64,000 nt of DNA from Bimastos eiseni (Eukaryota; Annelida; Clitellata; Crassiclitellata; Lumbricidae), in the NCBI GenBank assembly GCA_959347315.1, contig OY365814.1, positions 34,763,629 to 34,827,628 on the forward strand, read 5' to 3'. Below, one piece after another: positions 1 to 12,567 of this stretch (the stretch's first letter is position 1; each line of letters begins with the position of its first letter). The translations under genes were made by a program, and so were the position numbers. Below the pieces are notes generated by a model. That model did not search any database. It was not told the origin of the DNA and saw only the letters and a list, made by a program, of their open reading frames with translations.

Positions 1-142
1 GCAAATGAAAGTCAGCAGACAGGATAAGCCTTAGAAAGCAGTAACACTTTCAATTTAGTTTTAAATGAGTCTAGTGAGTCGGCCAATCTAACGGTAGGTG
101 AGAGACCGTTCCATCATCCTCCACACACGGAGATCGGTCTTC

Positions 143-365
143 ATGTATGTATGTATATACGTATGTATGTATGTATGTATGTATGTATGTATGTATGTAT
201 GTATGTATGTATGTATGTATGTATGTATGTATGTATGTATGTATGTATGTATGTATGTATGTATGTATGTATGTATGTATGTATGCATGTATGCATGTAT
301 GTATGCATGTATGTATGTATGTATGTATGTTTGTATGTATGTTTGTATGTATGTATGTATGTATG

Positions 366-396
<31 letters not shown>

Positions 397-404
397 GTAC
401 GTAT
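143..404. repeat. (TATG)n microsatellite, about 260 bp
   Basis: Nearly pure tetranucleotide array with a few TATG>CATG and TTTG variants. It keeps all frames open, which produces spurious Met-Tyr-Val-Cys reading frames. It lies about 110 bp downstream of the disintegrin exon 514-648. Confidence 0.95.
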
Positions 405-1317
405 GTGGCTGGATCTTTTTTAATCTCTAAAAGATGATGTTACTGTGTAGATCATTGGAATTGGTGCATTTAAATACATCGAGATGTCAATGTTGATTTA
501 ACCGATTTCTTACGCCGTTCACTGTGCAGTTGGTTTCGTCTGGTAGGTTGGTATCAGTGGGACACAGGTGGTTCTGACCGTCGCAAAACTCTTCCAAATC
601 ACAATTGGGATCAGCCTTCACACGACATGAGGTACCACAAGACAATATCTAAGCATAACAATAAACATAAATACATGTACGTCGATAAACTCAAGTTGAG
701 TTCCATGTCTGAGACAATAATATTTATGCATAACAATAAACATAGGTATTGTGATAAAAACCCAAACCGCTTTGCTTGCCTGAGTGATTATTTGCATAAA
801 AACTCCCATAGAACACTGTAATCATATCTTGTAATAAATATCATACTTGTTTCCAGCATCCACTCTCGTCGTCCAACTCTTACATGGTTACTAGCCTACT
901 CAAAACGAGCAAAATGAGAAGCCACAGCATAATGAGTTAACAATGCAAACGGTTTTCCTGGGGGCATGGTATAACATTTTGGCTCAGTTGAACATAACAT
1001 AGATACATGAGTTTGGTTTTCTTTGAGGTGTCTCTGGATAGTAAGTACAATTTCCTAAATTGCTTATGTCTCAATAGTGTGGACAATGTCTATTACTCCC
1101 CACAAAGTTTGTTTTTGTGACTATGTAGTTTTTCATTAATGTACCAATTTTGACGCAATTAAGGTGAATACAATGCTGAGTAGACTTAGGGTGCTTAGAA
1201 GAATTTTCCAGGTTATTATAGAACGTCCAAGAATTTTCTAGATTTTGCCAAAAACATAAGTAGCATACAGTGGGCTTAAGCCCCCCCAGTTCTCTTTAGT
1301 TCTAGTTGCACGCGTGG

Positions 1318-1318
<1 letters not shown>

Positions 1319-1375
<57 letters not shown>

Positions 1376-1378
1376 ATC
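1319..1378. repeat. (TA)n microsatellite
   Basis: Alternating TA with rare TTTA interruptions, in the intron region of paralogue A. Confidence 0.9.
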
Positions 1379-3017
1379 TGAGATGTCATCAATAATCTGC
1401 ACAGAGTGTGTCATTATTTGCGATCATCTTAACTGCACAGTATCGTCATAATATGTGATCATGAATGAAAAGAACTACCTGACAAGTGTTGATGTTACAA
1501 CATTTGCCGTAAGCACATGTTGCTGGAGACACCAGTTGACATGTTGTGTGATCACAGCATGCTTTGTTACATTCCTGCAACAACAGAACATTAACTTCTG
1601 GGTGTGTCCAACAGACTGCTTGTTATGGACAGTTTTACAAATACGCTAGAAAAAGTGAACTGTTAGATAAGTAGACGATGATTTCGTCAGCTTTGGACAG
1701 ACGTTGATAGTCAGGTCCCACTTCCTCTCGAAGATGGCGACGTGGAAATATTATGGCAACGCTATATACACATATATATATATATCGAGAATTTTAACAA
1801 AATGACCCATTACCGAAAATGGCAGCTCTATCTCTCATTGAAATCAGCTGCTATTTATAAAAAAAAGACTCTCATTAAATACCAGATGTTATTTGTAAAA
1901 TATTTACATCTCACTTTTCAAGTCATAGTCTATAATAACTGCAGGAATAATTATGTATATATATAGCCCAACAGCAAAATCAGCTTGAGAGGAATATCGT
2001 ACAGTTAGCCTGCCCTCGGATAACGCCATCTTTGTATATATAGATTTATATCTACTGATCACATAGAATTGTTTACCTACATTCGTATAGTGATGGTGCA
2101 TCAGTAAAAAAAATCTGTTATTCAGGTCTAGTGATTAAACGTTGAAAAGCTGTTCATATTCAGTTTCTGGTCTCTGACCAGGCATTGCATAAATTCCAAT
2201 GTTCAGGTTATCGGTTCAGTAAATCGTGGGCCATTCCCTGTCCGCTGAGGCATCTGCCACATGCTACCCCAATTCGCAGAGGCATCAACGGTTGTCACCT
2301 ACGTAGTTAGTTGATCAGAATCTAGCATGGAAGCAATAGTTGAAACTTCAGATGCTTAATGGAGAAAACGTTAACTAATGTAAAGAACCATTAAGTGCGT
2401 GTTGGTGTTGAAATTTGACTGTTCATGTTCCAAACCTCATTCGTTGAGTTTCCACAGTCACATTGTTCGCCATCCTCAACGATTCCGTTTCCACATAAGG
2501 TATTGTCTGGTTCTATTGTCTTCGGAACATTGTAGAGACAAATGTCTAGTCCGTGTTGAAATGAATACGCAACCTGATCCAACGAACACTGCGATCAAGT
2601 AAAAGATGGATTCGTCGGACTACAAAGGTAATATTTCAACAAGTCATCCAGTAACCATCATTGTAAAGACATACATCAACGCGTACTGTAACAGTACGCG
2701 TGTGTTATTTAGAGCGTCAGTAGGCCTAGCTGCGGTTTTACATAAAATGTATGCTTTGTGCAGTGTACAACCACGGTTTATCTCTACTCTTTTATGTTGT
2801 TAGGCTATATTTTTATACTTCAGCATCCCAGCGGCTTAGATCATTGAAGCCAGAAATATTCTCCATTTCAATTGCACAACAACAATAACACTGCTGGTAG
2901 TCGTGACCCATACAGGTCAATGTGACCTAATTAGGTCACTAAGATCATGAGAACCGTTGTATTCAAACACGTGACTGTGGTTGATGTGACGTGACGTAAT
3001 TATACTTATGCTGATAC

Positions 3018-3155
3018 CGATTTCATGATGCAATCGCCGCTAGGGTCTGAACAAGGACACAGTACTGTCACTTCATCGTCGTGTTGAAGACCAAAGTTGT
3101 GACCCATTTCGTGAGCCATTGTCAACCCAGCCCCAGACGGTAGAGGATAAAGATC
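3018..3155 (-). CDS. Catalytic exon of ADAM paralogue A
   Basis: Acceptor CTACGTAG precedes codons for a full zinc-binding signature HEMGHNFGLQHDD (HExGHxxGxxHD) and a Met-turn CIM. The reading then reaches TAA 12 bases past the likely GTATCAG donor (end at 3018). The donor leaves phase 0, while the next exon at 2619 is built for phase 2, as in paralogue B (143 bp here versus 138). This is one of the two reasons for calling copy A damaged. Confidence 0.75.
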
Positions 3156-3309
3156 CTACGTAGGAAATTTTGAAAATATAATCTCAACTCATTTACCACT
3201 GGAGTCAGTCTTCTTGATTTTTTATTTCAAAGGTTCGTCTCTTTCCTCTTTGGTCAGTACTTACAGGTAAGACAGCTGCTAGACTGATAGCTCGCTTTCT
3301 ACGTTTCTC

Positions 3310-4042
3310 TTGCATCTCTATACCTCTATGTTTGATGAACTTCACTGGCTCCCTCTCCATGCTCGCATACAATTTAGAATTCTCATTCTGATCTTCAAGG
3401 TTCAGCGGGGTCTTGCCCCGAGATACCTGGTTGTCGTAATACTTCGGCCTCATTCAGCCCTTTCTACTTCTATTCGCTCTAAAATTCTATCTGACAGTCT
3501 CTCATCCTCTTTTGCTTTTCTCAAGCAGCGCTTCTGAACGGTTCACCCAGCTAGAGACACTTGACAAAATTTGATACTGAAATACAATTATCTAAGCTGT
3601 CGTAACGTCGGAAATTTATAAGGCGCTATAGAAGCAGCGTGCCGTGAACTAGATTATTCACAGGCGCTGCATCAAATCAGAAAGAATGTAAAACTAGACA
3701 CATTTCACTTCAGCATTATGATCGTAATGTATGAATTAAATGCGATATGCGAGAGAAACGGGGAATGCGATCGTAATGTATGAATAAAAGGCGCTCTGCA
3801 TCGCAGGGTCTTCTTCTTGTCCCTTTCTCCCGGACCTCGTCGATGCAGTATCGGGCTTTTTCGGATGTGGGCTCAACTGCTTGGAATAGCCTCCCATTGG
3901 ATCTTCGACCCTTACCTAAGAATTCTACCTACTTTTTTAGTGCACTCTGAAATCTGTCTTCACCAGCCGAGGTTGGATCGGGAGTGCCTCTGAGTAGATT
4001 TCTTGAAGAGGCGCTATATTAAGCTTCATTGATTGATTGGAA
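3310..4042 (+). mobile_element. CR1/L2-like LINE 3' fragment
   Basis: Degenerate non-LTR retrotransposon end. The stretch at 3331-3480 encodes DELHWLPLHARIQFRIL and then FKVQRGLAPRYL, the conserved segment after the reverse-transcriptase core of CR1/L2-type elements. At 3860-3940 another frame gives FSDVGSTAWNSLPLDLRPL, the usual C-terminal block. It ends with a tail at 3984-4040 finishing in GATTGATTG. The same tail recurs at 7012-7070 and, reversed, at 34381-34434. Family assignment is by motif memory only. Confidence 0.7.
3627..3690 (+). repeat. Dispersed SINE-like repeat copy
   Basis: Contains the local core TTATTCACAGGCGCTGCATC followed by AAATCAGAA. Related cores (TTATTCA...GCGCT...CAAATC/CAAGTC) occur near 4920, 29450, 29685, 32325 and 34025. 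Confidence 0.5.
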
Positions 4043-4804
4043 AAAATTCAGTCGTCAGAAAATCGGAAAGAGGAGGCTATTATATTGAGCTGCATGTCGC
4101 ATGATAGTTTGCATTCAGGTTTAGAGTTAGTTGAAGGCGGAGGATTGAATCGATCAGCTGAACTCAGAGCCAAGAACAATAATTACGTAAGCACTCTTTG
4201 AGAGATATTACAGTTGTTAACTGTCTATGGACAGGCAAGCAGCTGGTCATTGGCCTCTAAGGAAACCGTTTTATAAACCACGTGACTTGGAAGCGGAGAG
4301 GTAGACTGCAAAGACGCAGCAGCGAAGTTTACGGCAAAGATGAGCTGAGAATAGAAAGGCTAAAAAATGAATAAAAAAAGACCGTCCAAATCAGTCTCAA
4401 GAAAATATTATTAAGTATATTTGGGAATCTTAAGTAGACCTATTGCTGCATACATAGGGTGCGGCTGTCATGAAGTTATTTTAACCCCCCCCCGCTCCCA
4501 CACACACACACACACTCCCTCCCCCACTGGGATCATACTTACGCTTACTAAGGCAGCTGAAAATGTGTTCTTGCACATTCCACCAGTGTAGGCCAGGCCA
4601 ACAACACGGGAATCCGCCCTTTCTTCGAAAGCTTTGTTCCTGGTAAAAAACGACAGGACACAAATAGATATCGATGTGTCTTATCGAGTGTCTTATAATG
4701 AAAGCAAGGCTAAACAGCAATGCTTTGCACGAAATTCGTAGGACTATTGTACAATACATTACAACTAACACTTATAAATTGCGCCTTAATAAAACAGTCT
4801 TACA

Positions 4805-4807
<3 letters not shown>

Positions 4808-4839
<32 letters not shown>

Positions 4840-4853
4840 TTATATATATATAT
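4808..4853. repeat. (TA)n microsatellite
   Basis: Alternating TA tract with one TTTATTTA interruption, 170 bp 5' (on the minus strand) of ADAM-A exon 4543-4639. Confidence 0.9.
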
Positions 4854-4889
4854 ACCTATGTCAATGGTCTAATGTAATGTCACGCTTCT

Positions 4890-4953
4890 CTCAGCGTACG
4901 CAGGACTAAGGGTGACCAGCTTATTCACCGGCGCTACACCAAATCAAAATGGG
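4890..4953 (+). repeat. Dispersed SINE-like repeat copy
   Basis: Reads CGCAGGACTAAGGGTGACC, then CTTATTCACCGGCGCTACAC and CAAATCAAAATGG. Same core as the copies at 29640, 32285 and 33985. Confidence 0.5.
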
Positions 4954-5574
4954 AGGTGTGAAGGGCCTTGTATGTAAGATGTTCAATTTCTTAATGGATG
5001 CGCTGAAGGACTTGTTAGAAAATGAACTGATTGGAGAAAGAGTGTTGGTGCTAGGGGTGACTGGGCGGGTAAGAGTGTTCTTGACTGTTTGCAGGCATTC
5101 TCGATGCTGTAAAAATAGGAATTGCAGTTGTCGAGTTTGTAACGAACAGTTGTAAAGCCAAAGTTCAAAACCCGTCGCTTGTCGTTTCCTAGTTATTGGG
5201 ATAAAAGCTGAAGTAGGCGCAACAGGTCAGAAACAAAGAAAATTGCTTTATGGTAGGCTATATTTGGGCTGACACGTTTTGTAAAGTTGAATTGACTCGC
5301 AGCTGGGTCAATGCTTTTCCAATGTGACGCTGAACACGAAGCTGTCTTTATCATTAATTCTGTTCGATTGTGTACCGAACAAGTCGGGCCATCGTATGTT
5401 AAATACAATTCCAGTGTGATCCCGAGCCTTTGTGGCGCACATTCTTAGGGCGCAGGGCATGGTAGATCTGAGACAAAACCGCAAAACCGCAATCTATTCT
5501 AAGTTGTCTACTACTATAGAGATGACCGCATCACTGTTGACATAGGCCTAATATCCACGACACAACTCGATGGG

Positions 5575-5693
5575 AGAGAGAAGGAGGAAGAGAGATGGAG
5601 ACAGAGGAAGAGAGAGAGAGAGACAGATGAACAGAGACAGAGGTAGAGACAGAGAAACAGAGACAGAGGCAGAGACAGAGAGACAGAGAAAAT
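5575..5693. repeat. Purine-rich (GAGA/ACAGAG)n simple repeat
   Basis: Imperfect AGAG/ACAGAG array in the intron between ADAM-A exons 6007-6179 and 4543-4639. Confidence 0.85.
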
Positions 5694-7011
5694 AAGATGT
5701 TTGGACCAGAGAAATAATTATGGAACGATTTGAATTGGACAGCGAGTTTCAAAGTCTTTGAAAGACAGCCCTTTGATAGGCAACTCGAGAACCTAAAACT
5801 GCTCACATACCCTTTGAGCCATTCGTCATAAGACTCCCGGAATAACATTAGCGAACTCGTTGAATCAGATCGACGTTATTATAATCTGCAACCTTATTAC
5901 TTTCGTTATGTCAGTAGCTCGACAGTAGGGCTACTATCTCGAACAACATCGTCATAATCTTTAGTAGTCTAAGTGAACGCGAACTCCAGATAAAAGAAGG
6001 ACATACGAGATGAGGATTCCATCGTCATTGTAGTGAACAGGATTGACCTTGGTCGTGCGGTAAGCAGCCCATTGAATCAGTGTTGAATTCGAGCTAGAAT
6101 GGTCGACGGTTATCTTGTCTTGAGTAGCCCAGACTTCAATTCCAACGAGAACGATATAAATGCCGATGGAATTATAGCTCTAAAATGAATATCAAGAATA
6201 AAATCTTTCGCATGGAAACGTGGAATAACAATCTGATGTCCTGTGTTAGCAATTAGTCTAAAACTGCGTTATATATATTTATTTATATTAACTGTTGTGA
6301 CGTTGAAATTACGCAGCGCTAATGTTCTTTGAACGAGTTATCCCAGCATTCGTTCTGATCCAAGGGAGATATTTTTCAGACTGCAAGTAGAATGTCTATG
6401 TCTAGTGTCTTGTCTGTTGCGTTTCTCTCATCGACAAACCTCCAACTGGATATCTACAGATCTGATGAAAACTATTCAAGTAGACATCAAAGATGAGTAG
6501 TGGCAACTATTGTGAGGTTTGGTTTGGGAGATTCGACAAAAACCTGGTTAGGTGACGAGAAAATAATAGCTCTGAAATGAATCTGAAAACTTTGAAGTAG
6601 CAGAGAGATTGTTTTTCGGAATTACTATACCGCGCTGGCGATGTTTACGATGTCCTTTGTTCTTTTAATAACCAAATTCTCGTCGCTTCCCTTTGCTAGA
6701 TACTAGAAACGCAAACAACATAATAATAATAATACAGTCTATTACTTCTTACACGCTGTCCATTTCTGTTTATCATCTTGTCCCCACGTCTGCTATTGTC
6801 TCCAACACATTGTACCTATCCCTATCTAACTTTGCCAGAAACTCTGAACATCCATACCATCTGTCAGCTGTCGACGGGAATTCGCTGGTTGGTCTAACGC
6901 TTGTGCGCGGGCCCATCACCGGTGACTCTTTTCAACTCATTATGTACTAATTTGCTAACTGATGTATATTATTAGTAATGACATTTAATATCATAAATAC
7001 GCCAGCGCAGA

Positions 7012-7070
7012 AAGCGCCTCTCAGTAGATTTCTTAAAGAGGCACCATATCAAGTTTCATTGATTGATTGA
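7012..7070 (+). mobile_element. 5'-truncated LINE tail
   Basis: Matches the 3' tail of the LINE at 3984-4040 (TCTCAGTAGATTTCTTAAAGA ... TTTCATTGATTGATTGA). Only the tail is present, consistent with severe 5' truncation on insertion into an intron of ADAM-A. Confidence 0.5.
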
Positions 7071-10000
7071 AGTATCTCAGCCACTTTCCGCATAAGATAG
7101 GTAACAGACAGTTCTTATCTGAGCGTTGACCTTAGCAATAAAGCATCAGTGAGTGTCTCCTCTTTCCTGCATTTTTCTTCTTAGAAAATTCATTCTAGAT
7201 TAACTACAGAAAGCGTGGCTTCGTAACTTTAATCTTAATTTCGAAGTGACAGCCTCCATAGCTGTTACCTGTGAGTGATCATTTGCGACGTAGAGTTCGA
7301 CGACTTTGTTCTTCTTGTCCAAATCCTGAGGCCAAATGAATCGCTTCAACTGAAATTGAAAGTATTTATATCTCAGATTGTTTATAAACTTTCTCCCCTA
7401 ACATTTGATTTCATGATATTACATCAGACTTGGCATTCTAAGACGTTGACGCTGACTAGTGTAGTGTTTCTGATTAGGCTGTGCTGTGGAGGTGCTTCAT
7501 AAGTCCCTAAATAGTAAAGATAGGACGAAAGATGTGAATTTGTGTCACTGCATCAATTACATCTGTTTTCTCCACCTACTTTGAACTTCGACTCTATCAC
7601 TAAAAATGTAAAACATAAATGAAGTTATATGGGTCGTCCCAGATGCTTCCCAACATTCCAATTTATTCAAATAAAATTTCATGCGCGATCTTACATATGT
7701 AGGCCTACTCAGCGAATTTATAAACAAATAAATATCTAACCCTTCTGTTGTACTTCGCAGGATTCATCATTGAGTCAAAAGAAACGCCTTTGTGACCTGA
7801 AAATGGCAAAAGAAAAATTAATTTTTCTGATGAATTTCATTCAATTGCATCGTGTACAACGCGGAGAGAACACTTTGGTATAGGTAGATCATTGACATAA
7901 TTATGGTATCTTTTATTATGTCATTGTCCACTAAAAGAATCACACATGCTGGCTCCAGTGTGGTAGACTACGTCAAAGTTAGAAATTTATCCACAGAAGT
8001 AGTAAAGGGTGAAGAACGAGACCGAGATTTGATAATAACATGCTCTCTTCTTACTCTCAAGCCAACCCCAACAATTGGGCTTGATATTATGGCATTGCAT
8101 CAGTGATTGATCATATTGCAACTCTTACTAATGTGAGATTGCAACTATTACTTATGACAGGTATCTATGCTAAACAATGCTATTGTCGAACCTTGCGTTC
8201 TGCATCTCGTGGGACTTGATAGTCCCGCGCTACATAAATGGCCATGTACATACATACAAACATTGTCCAAATTAAACACAAAGTAATCTTATCATCTGAC
8301 CATCTTGCCATAACATTTTTCATATTGCTTATTTAATGTAATTAACTAATCTCCTTCGAATCGACCTAATGACGTTTGGTATTTGTTGTGACATTGTCTG
8401 AAGCCTTCTGCATTGAACATCGGCGCCATAGAAGTTACCAGTAAACATAACGTAATGAATAGACGGGTATACTGACCACATGTGTAGACTGTCTTGGCGT
8501 CGCCTCGACTTCTGTAGACTCTGTGAGGTCCGTGGAGTTCATCACTGGCTGGATCGATGTGATATGATACGTTCACAATGGTAAAGTAACCTCTGATAAA
8601 GATGCAACAGAATGTGATATTTAGTATAACAACTCAATCAAAGTCTGATGCAAATGAGGCTTGGCTTGGTTATTCAAAGTCCCAGTATTGAAAAACCAGG
8701 TCGTGCAGGTGCTCTTGTACATGGAAGCACAGTGAGCTATTATGTTTCTCAGTAATGACGATGTTACGTTCTCTGAGGACTATAGACTCGTAATCTTAAA
8801 CTTTTAATTCTTGCAGTTGATACAGAAATCTTTACATTGAGAAGATTTTACTTTTAGAACAGACACATCAATAGACCTTTAACCTACACGATTCCTTTGC
8901 ATGTGCTGACAGCTGCCGAAGATTGCGGTTGGTTTCTCACTTTTCCCAGGTAGTAACAATGGCTTTCCGTCTATAATTGAATACAATATAGCCATATGAA
9001 TATGTCGTATGTGTATATATATTTGTTTATATATATATATATATTGCATCTTGAAAACCTCAAAGCAAGAAATAACGATAAGAAACATTGGAAATTGTAT
9101 CTTACATAGCAGCAGGTCATTCATATGTTGCTCATCAGGTCTGCGATCTGAACGTATTGTGAATAAGGAAACAGGAGCTTATAAATAAAACTTTTGCTCA
9201 TTCGGTTTGAACAGTTCGTGAGATGTGCAATAGCTCTTCGGTAAGAGATCGTGCAGTTATCTGCTTTGTACAGCCGTACTCTTCTTTAGTGTTAATGTTC
9301 TATTAACTGAACAATGGCTGCCTAGTCAAAAAATTTAAGCAGCTCGCTTGCTACTGACAGTTGCGAGCAATGCAAAAATTGACATTATTGATAAAAATCA
9401 CTGTCATAATTATGACACAGCACGAAGACAGAAAAGTTTGAATGTTATTAAAACTACTTTGTTCAAAAGATGAAGCAATAGTCGACAAACCTTCCTGCCC
9501 GCTGTGAAGCCTTAATGACATACACAAAGCAGTACCGAAACGATAGACCTATGAGCTTCGTGTCAGGCGGTTCCAACTTCATGCAACTTCACATGAACGA
9601 AAAATAACTTTCTGTGTCCTCGTCAGAATAATATCATAGAACGGGCGTTGACAGTTGGCCAACTGCTGCGTTTTGATTCTGTTCATAGACACGTTTCGTA
9701 AAATAAGGAACAAAAGAACAAAAATATGTTCGCTTTTTTGTGGATTACTACATTGTGGATAATATTGTTCGAATGAGTGTTCGTAAATAACTCACGTGAT
9801 TAACGTTGTGGTATATGATTCGGTCTTTGCTAAACGATCTTTCTACGTATCCAGCAGCGAAAAGGTATCTGAAAACCGAATATTTAAGTTATGACTCTTT
9901 GCAGGGTTGACACAAAAATTTCATAGTAGGCCTACACAGATTTAACTCATTCCAATAAAGGCCTACATTTGATGAGACTAAATGGTCCATAAACTGACTC

Positions 10001-11179
10001 AATCTGGGAATATGGGTCCATTGTGGGATTGCTGGCAGGTGACTTTTTGAGTACATTTGTCCTGATATCCCTCTCAATGGATAAGACGTTCAATTTTCCT
10101 CCTTACTTATCCAGTGAAATGAATGATTGTGCGAAACGCATTGAACAGATGCATTCAAGTTTTCCAGAATGTGCTCCAAGCATAAAAGAAAAATCGCTGG
10201 CGTGGGAAAATGAAAGCAAAAGAGTAATGGCTCACGTATTCATGTGTAGATCCAGCACAAAGTTGGTTTTGAAAGCAGAAATGGTCAGAGTTATTGCTCT
10301 GTAATGTCCGCTCTGGAAATTAAAATCATCAACTTTTTCAGTCATCGAATTTTTCATCTTATGTTGCTTTTTACTCTAATAGTTTAAGTTCGTTTAAAAC
10401 AGTCTTTTCTTCCGCTCAATTCTTATCCTATTCAATTCTACTCTGGTCTGACCAAATCGTGTCTCTCCAGCCCTTCGTCTTGCCTTGTGTGTTTCCCATC
10501 GTGTAGGGTTTTGCCTTTTAGTCGCCAGTGATCGCTTACCTGCGTGAGTGTGCTGCTGATGACATCTTGACCCCTAGTGACCCTGATTCGGTAACTGTCG
10601 TCATGGTCCATTCCTTCCGGATGCCTTTTAAACTTCAACCCATCTAAATACAAAGCGTTTCTATGTCATATGAAGTGTTGTGAGAAAGTATATTGATGAG
10701 CGGGATAAAGTAGTGTTATATGTGTTATATAGTGTTATATCAACATATTTTTCATAACTTTGGGCAAAATTTCCGGAGGCAAATGTTAGATCGACGGACA
10801 CTTCTTCTCAAAATCAAAATGACCGTCTTAAAATAAAAGAGTATTAGCGCAACTGATAATTATTACAACACGTTCATTTCGTTGAAGTTACATATCGTTG
10901 TTAGCACTTAATCAAAATCCTACTATCAGGTCAGAAAGAGTAAGATAAGGTAACGCAATGGAAGTTGTTCAATTGGGTGCATTAATATTGAGTAGGTATA
11001 TAGTGGCTTTGCTGAGGCGGATGGTTGTTTAGAAATGATTCTGAACACCCATAATCTATGTGGTCAGTCAATATTAATAATTGTTGTCAATCCTCGTCGG
11101 AGTGACAAATATTAATAGCAAAGATTATTAACAAATGATTTAGCTTTTGAAGACTCATTAAAATGCATGCGTTACTTAC

Positions 11180-11252
11180 TGTCTGTGTAACTTTCCTTAA
11201 ACAAGAAAAGAATTACTAAGACAATAAATGAATAAAGTTGATTGTTTCTCAT
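11180..11252 (-). CDS. Signal-peptide exon of ADAM paralogue A
   Basis: An ATG at 11250-11252 opens a 24-codon segment that is short, polar at the start (MRNNQ) and then strongly hydrophobic (YSFIVLVILFLFK), as expected for a secretory signal. It ends at a GTAAGT donor in phase 1. The next exon (10540-10643) begins with two bases that complete this phase, which supports the join. No equivalent exon was found for paralogue B. Confidence 0.6.
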
Positions 11253-11894
11253 TTTACTCAAACGATCGAGAATGAAACAACATTGAGATCCAAAGAAGAC
11301 GAATTTACGACCTAACGGTAACTCAGCTGTTTAATAAACTGATGGCATGGTTCAAATACTTTTACGCTCCAGTGACTGCCACGATGCAGAGCCATCAGAC
11401 CAAACCAGAACTGCTTTTGGCAGCGAAAACACTATTGGCTCTCTCTTAAAATGCAGATGATCAGTATGGCGTTTGGCCATCGATCGGGGTAATGAACTCT
11501 CTGAGAGTCCTCAGACAACAACCTTCTCAGACGACCACCACAGTGATCACTGAGCAAGCTATCGAAGACTACAACTCTGTCTCTGAATTGTTGAGTAACG
11601 CTTAATTTATGTTTGATTACGATTACAGAGTTGGACGTTAGGCCTACTCCTGGTGGCGGATGTACGTAAAAGAGGCGGAAATAATTATCGAATCACCCGT
11701 GTGATCAAAACCAGAGGCGGTCCAAAGAAATATTTGGACGTAATGAGTAGAACCAGAGAATTTTACTTATTTTCTTCCTTGTATCAACCAACAGAACAGA
11801 AATTCCTTAAAATATATAATTAATTTATCATATGCTTGTCTACATAATAATTTGAGTGACATTCGTAATAAATTGAATTTAAATGTATATGTAT
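11253..11894. other. 5' flank of ADAM-A, no gene seen
   Basis: No exon with splice signals was found on either strand. The stretch should hold the promoter and 5' leader of paralogue A, but no core promoter element stands out. Confidence 0.4.
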
Positions 11895-12180
11895 TTAACC
11901 GATTTTTAGCTTCTTACAGAGTGATGCAATAATTATTTCCACTAGTTTAATGTAAGAAGAAGAAAATATGTCGCTAGAGCTAGCCTTTCCTTTTCTTAGC
12001 CTCTGCCTACTTGATGGCGGACTGCCAGTCCTCTTTCTCAGTTTCGTATCGGTGTACCCACCATGACAGTGGGCGCAGTTGAGGTAGAAATTCTGATCCA
12101 AATGTCTGTCCCAGTGGGTGTTTGAACATCAGACCACTCGATTGACAATCTATCACGCTAACCACTATAGTACCGAGCAA
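11895..12180 (-). mobile_element. tRNA-derived SINE
   Basis: On the minus strand the head at about 12178-12105 resembles a decayed tRNA: TATAGTGGTTAGCGTGATAG fits an A box and GTTCAAACACC, 30 bases later, fits a B box. It continues into a tRNA-unrelated body. It is not a functional tRNA gene because the acceptor stem does not pair. Confidence 0.6.
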
Positions 12181-12224
12181 ATAAGTGAAAACCTTCGTCA
12201 TCTATCAGCACCACGCAAAGACGG

Positions 12225-12480
12225 GTTCTGAGAGATCAGCCAATCAACCGGCGCTATATCAATTTAAGTCCGCAATTGCCGGGCTGCTCTATCCGTTCCA
12301 GGGCCCTAGGGCAGAATCCGGGAAGGTCAGGCTGACAACCTTTATTTGCAGACTTCATACAGTAAAGACTTACGAGTTATGGCTAAATAGCTTGGCGTTG
12401 CGTAGTAACTGCATCGTTGTAAAGCGCCCTTGTAGCGGCGTGATTGCGTTACGGCGCTCTAGAAATTTTCCGTTTAATAA
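12225..12480 (+). repeat. Probable SINE/repeat body
   Basis: Includes CCAATCAACCGGCGCTATAT (core shared with the dispersed repeat family) and CGTTGTAAAGCGCCCTTGTA before a TAA-rich end. Function unknown. Confidence 0.35.
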
Positions 12481-12512
12481 TAATAATAATAAAGACCTAT
12501 GTACCTGTGGAA

Positions 12513-12567
<55 letters not shown>
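12476..12567. repeat. (TAA)n microsatellite
   Basis: Two TAA arrays split by 28 bases, at the end of the preceding repeat body. Confidence 0.9.

Larger units (their letters stand above)
1..11252 (-). pseudogene. ADAM metalloprotease paralogue A (partial, probably pseudogene)
   Basis: Multi-exon ADAM (reprolysin, M12B) gene read on the minus strand and cut by the left edge. Exons: 11180-11252 (signal peptide), 10540-10643, 10236-10298, 9796-9868, 8888-8970, 8477-8592, 7741-7796 (prodomain), 7269-7349, 6631-6702, 6007-6179, 4543-4639, 3018-3155 (metalloprotease; HEMGHNFGLQHDD zinc site), 2436-2619, 1479-1574, 514-648 (disintegrin). Nearly all have exactly the same length as the matching exon of paralogue B. 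Two lesions: exon 2436-2619 has an in-frame TGA at 2595-2597 where B has TGG (Trp), and the catalytic exon ends at a donor in phase 0 whereas the next exon needs phase 2. Cysteine-switch TCG and a basic YNRR junction are retained, so decay looks recent. An assembly error at 2595 is possible. Cysteine-rich and later domains would lie beyond base 1. Confidence 0.75.

Noticed and set aside
98..437. Open frames of repeated Met-Tyr-Val-Cys and His-Thr-Tyr-Ile
   Set aside because: Pure product of the (TATG)n microsatellite; no splice or coding context.
12104..12178. tRNA-like sequence with A and B boxes (- strand)
   Set aside because: Stems do not pair and it is fused to a SINE body; not a working tRNA gene.
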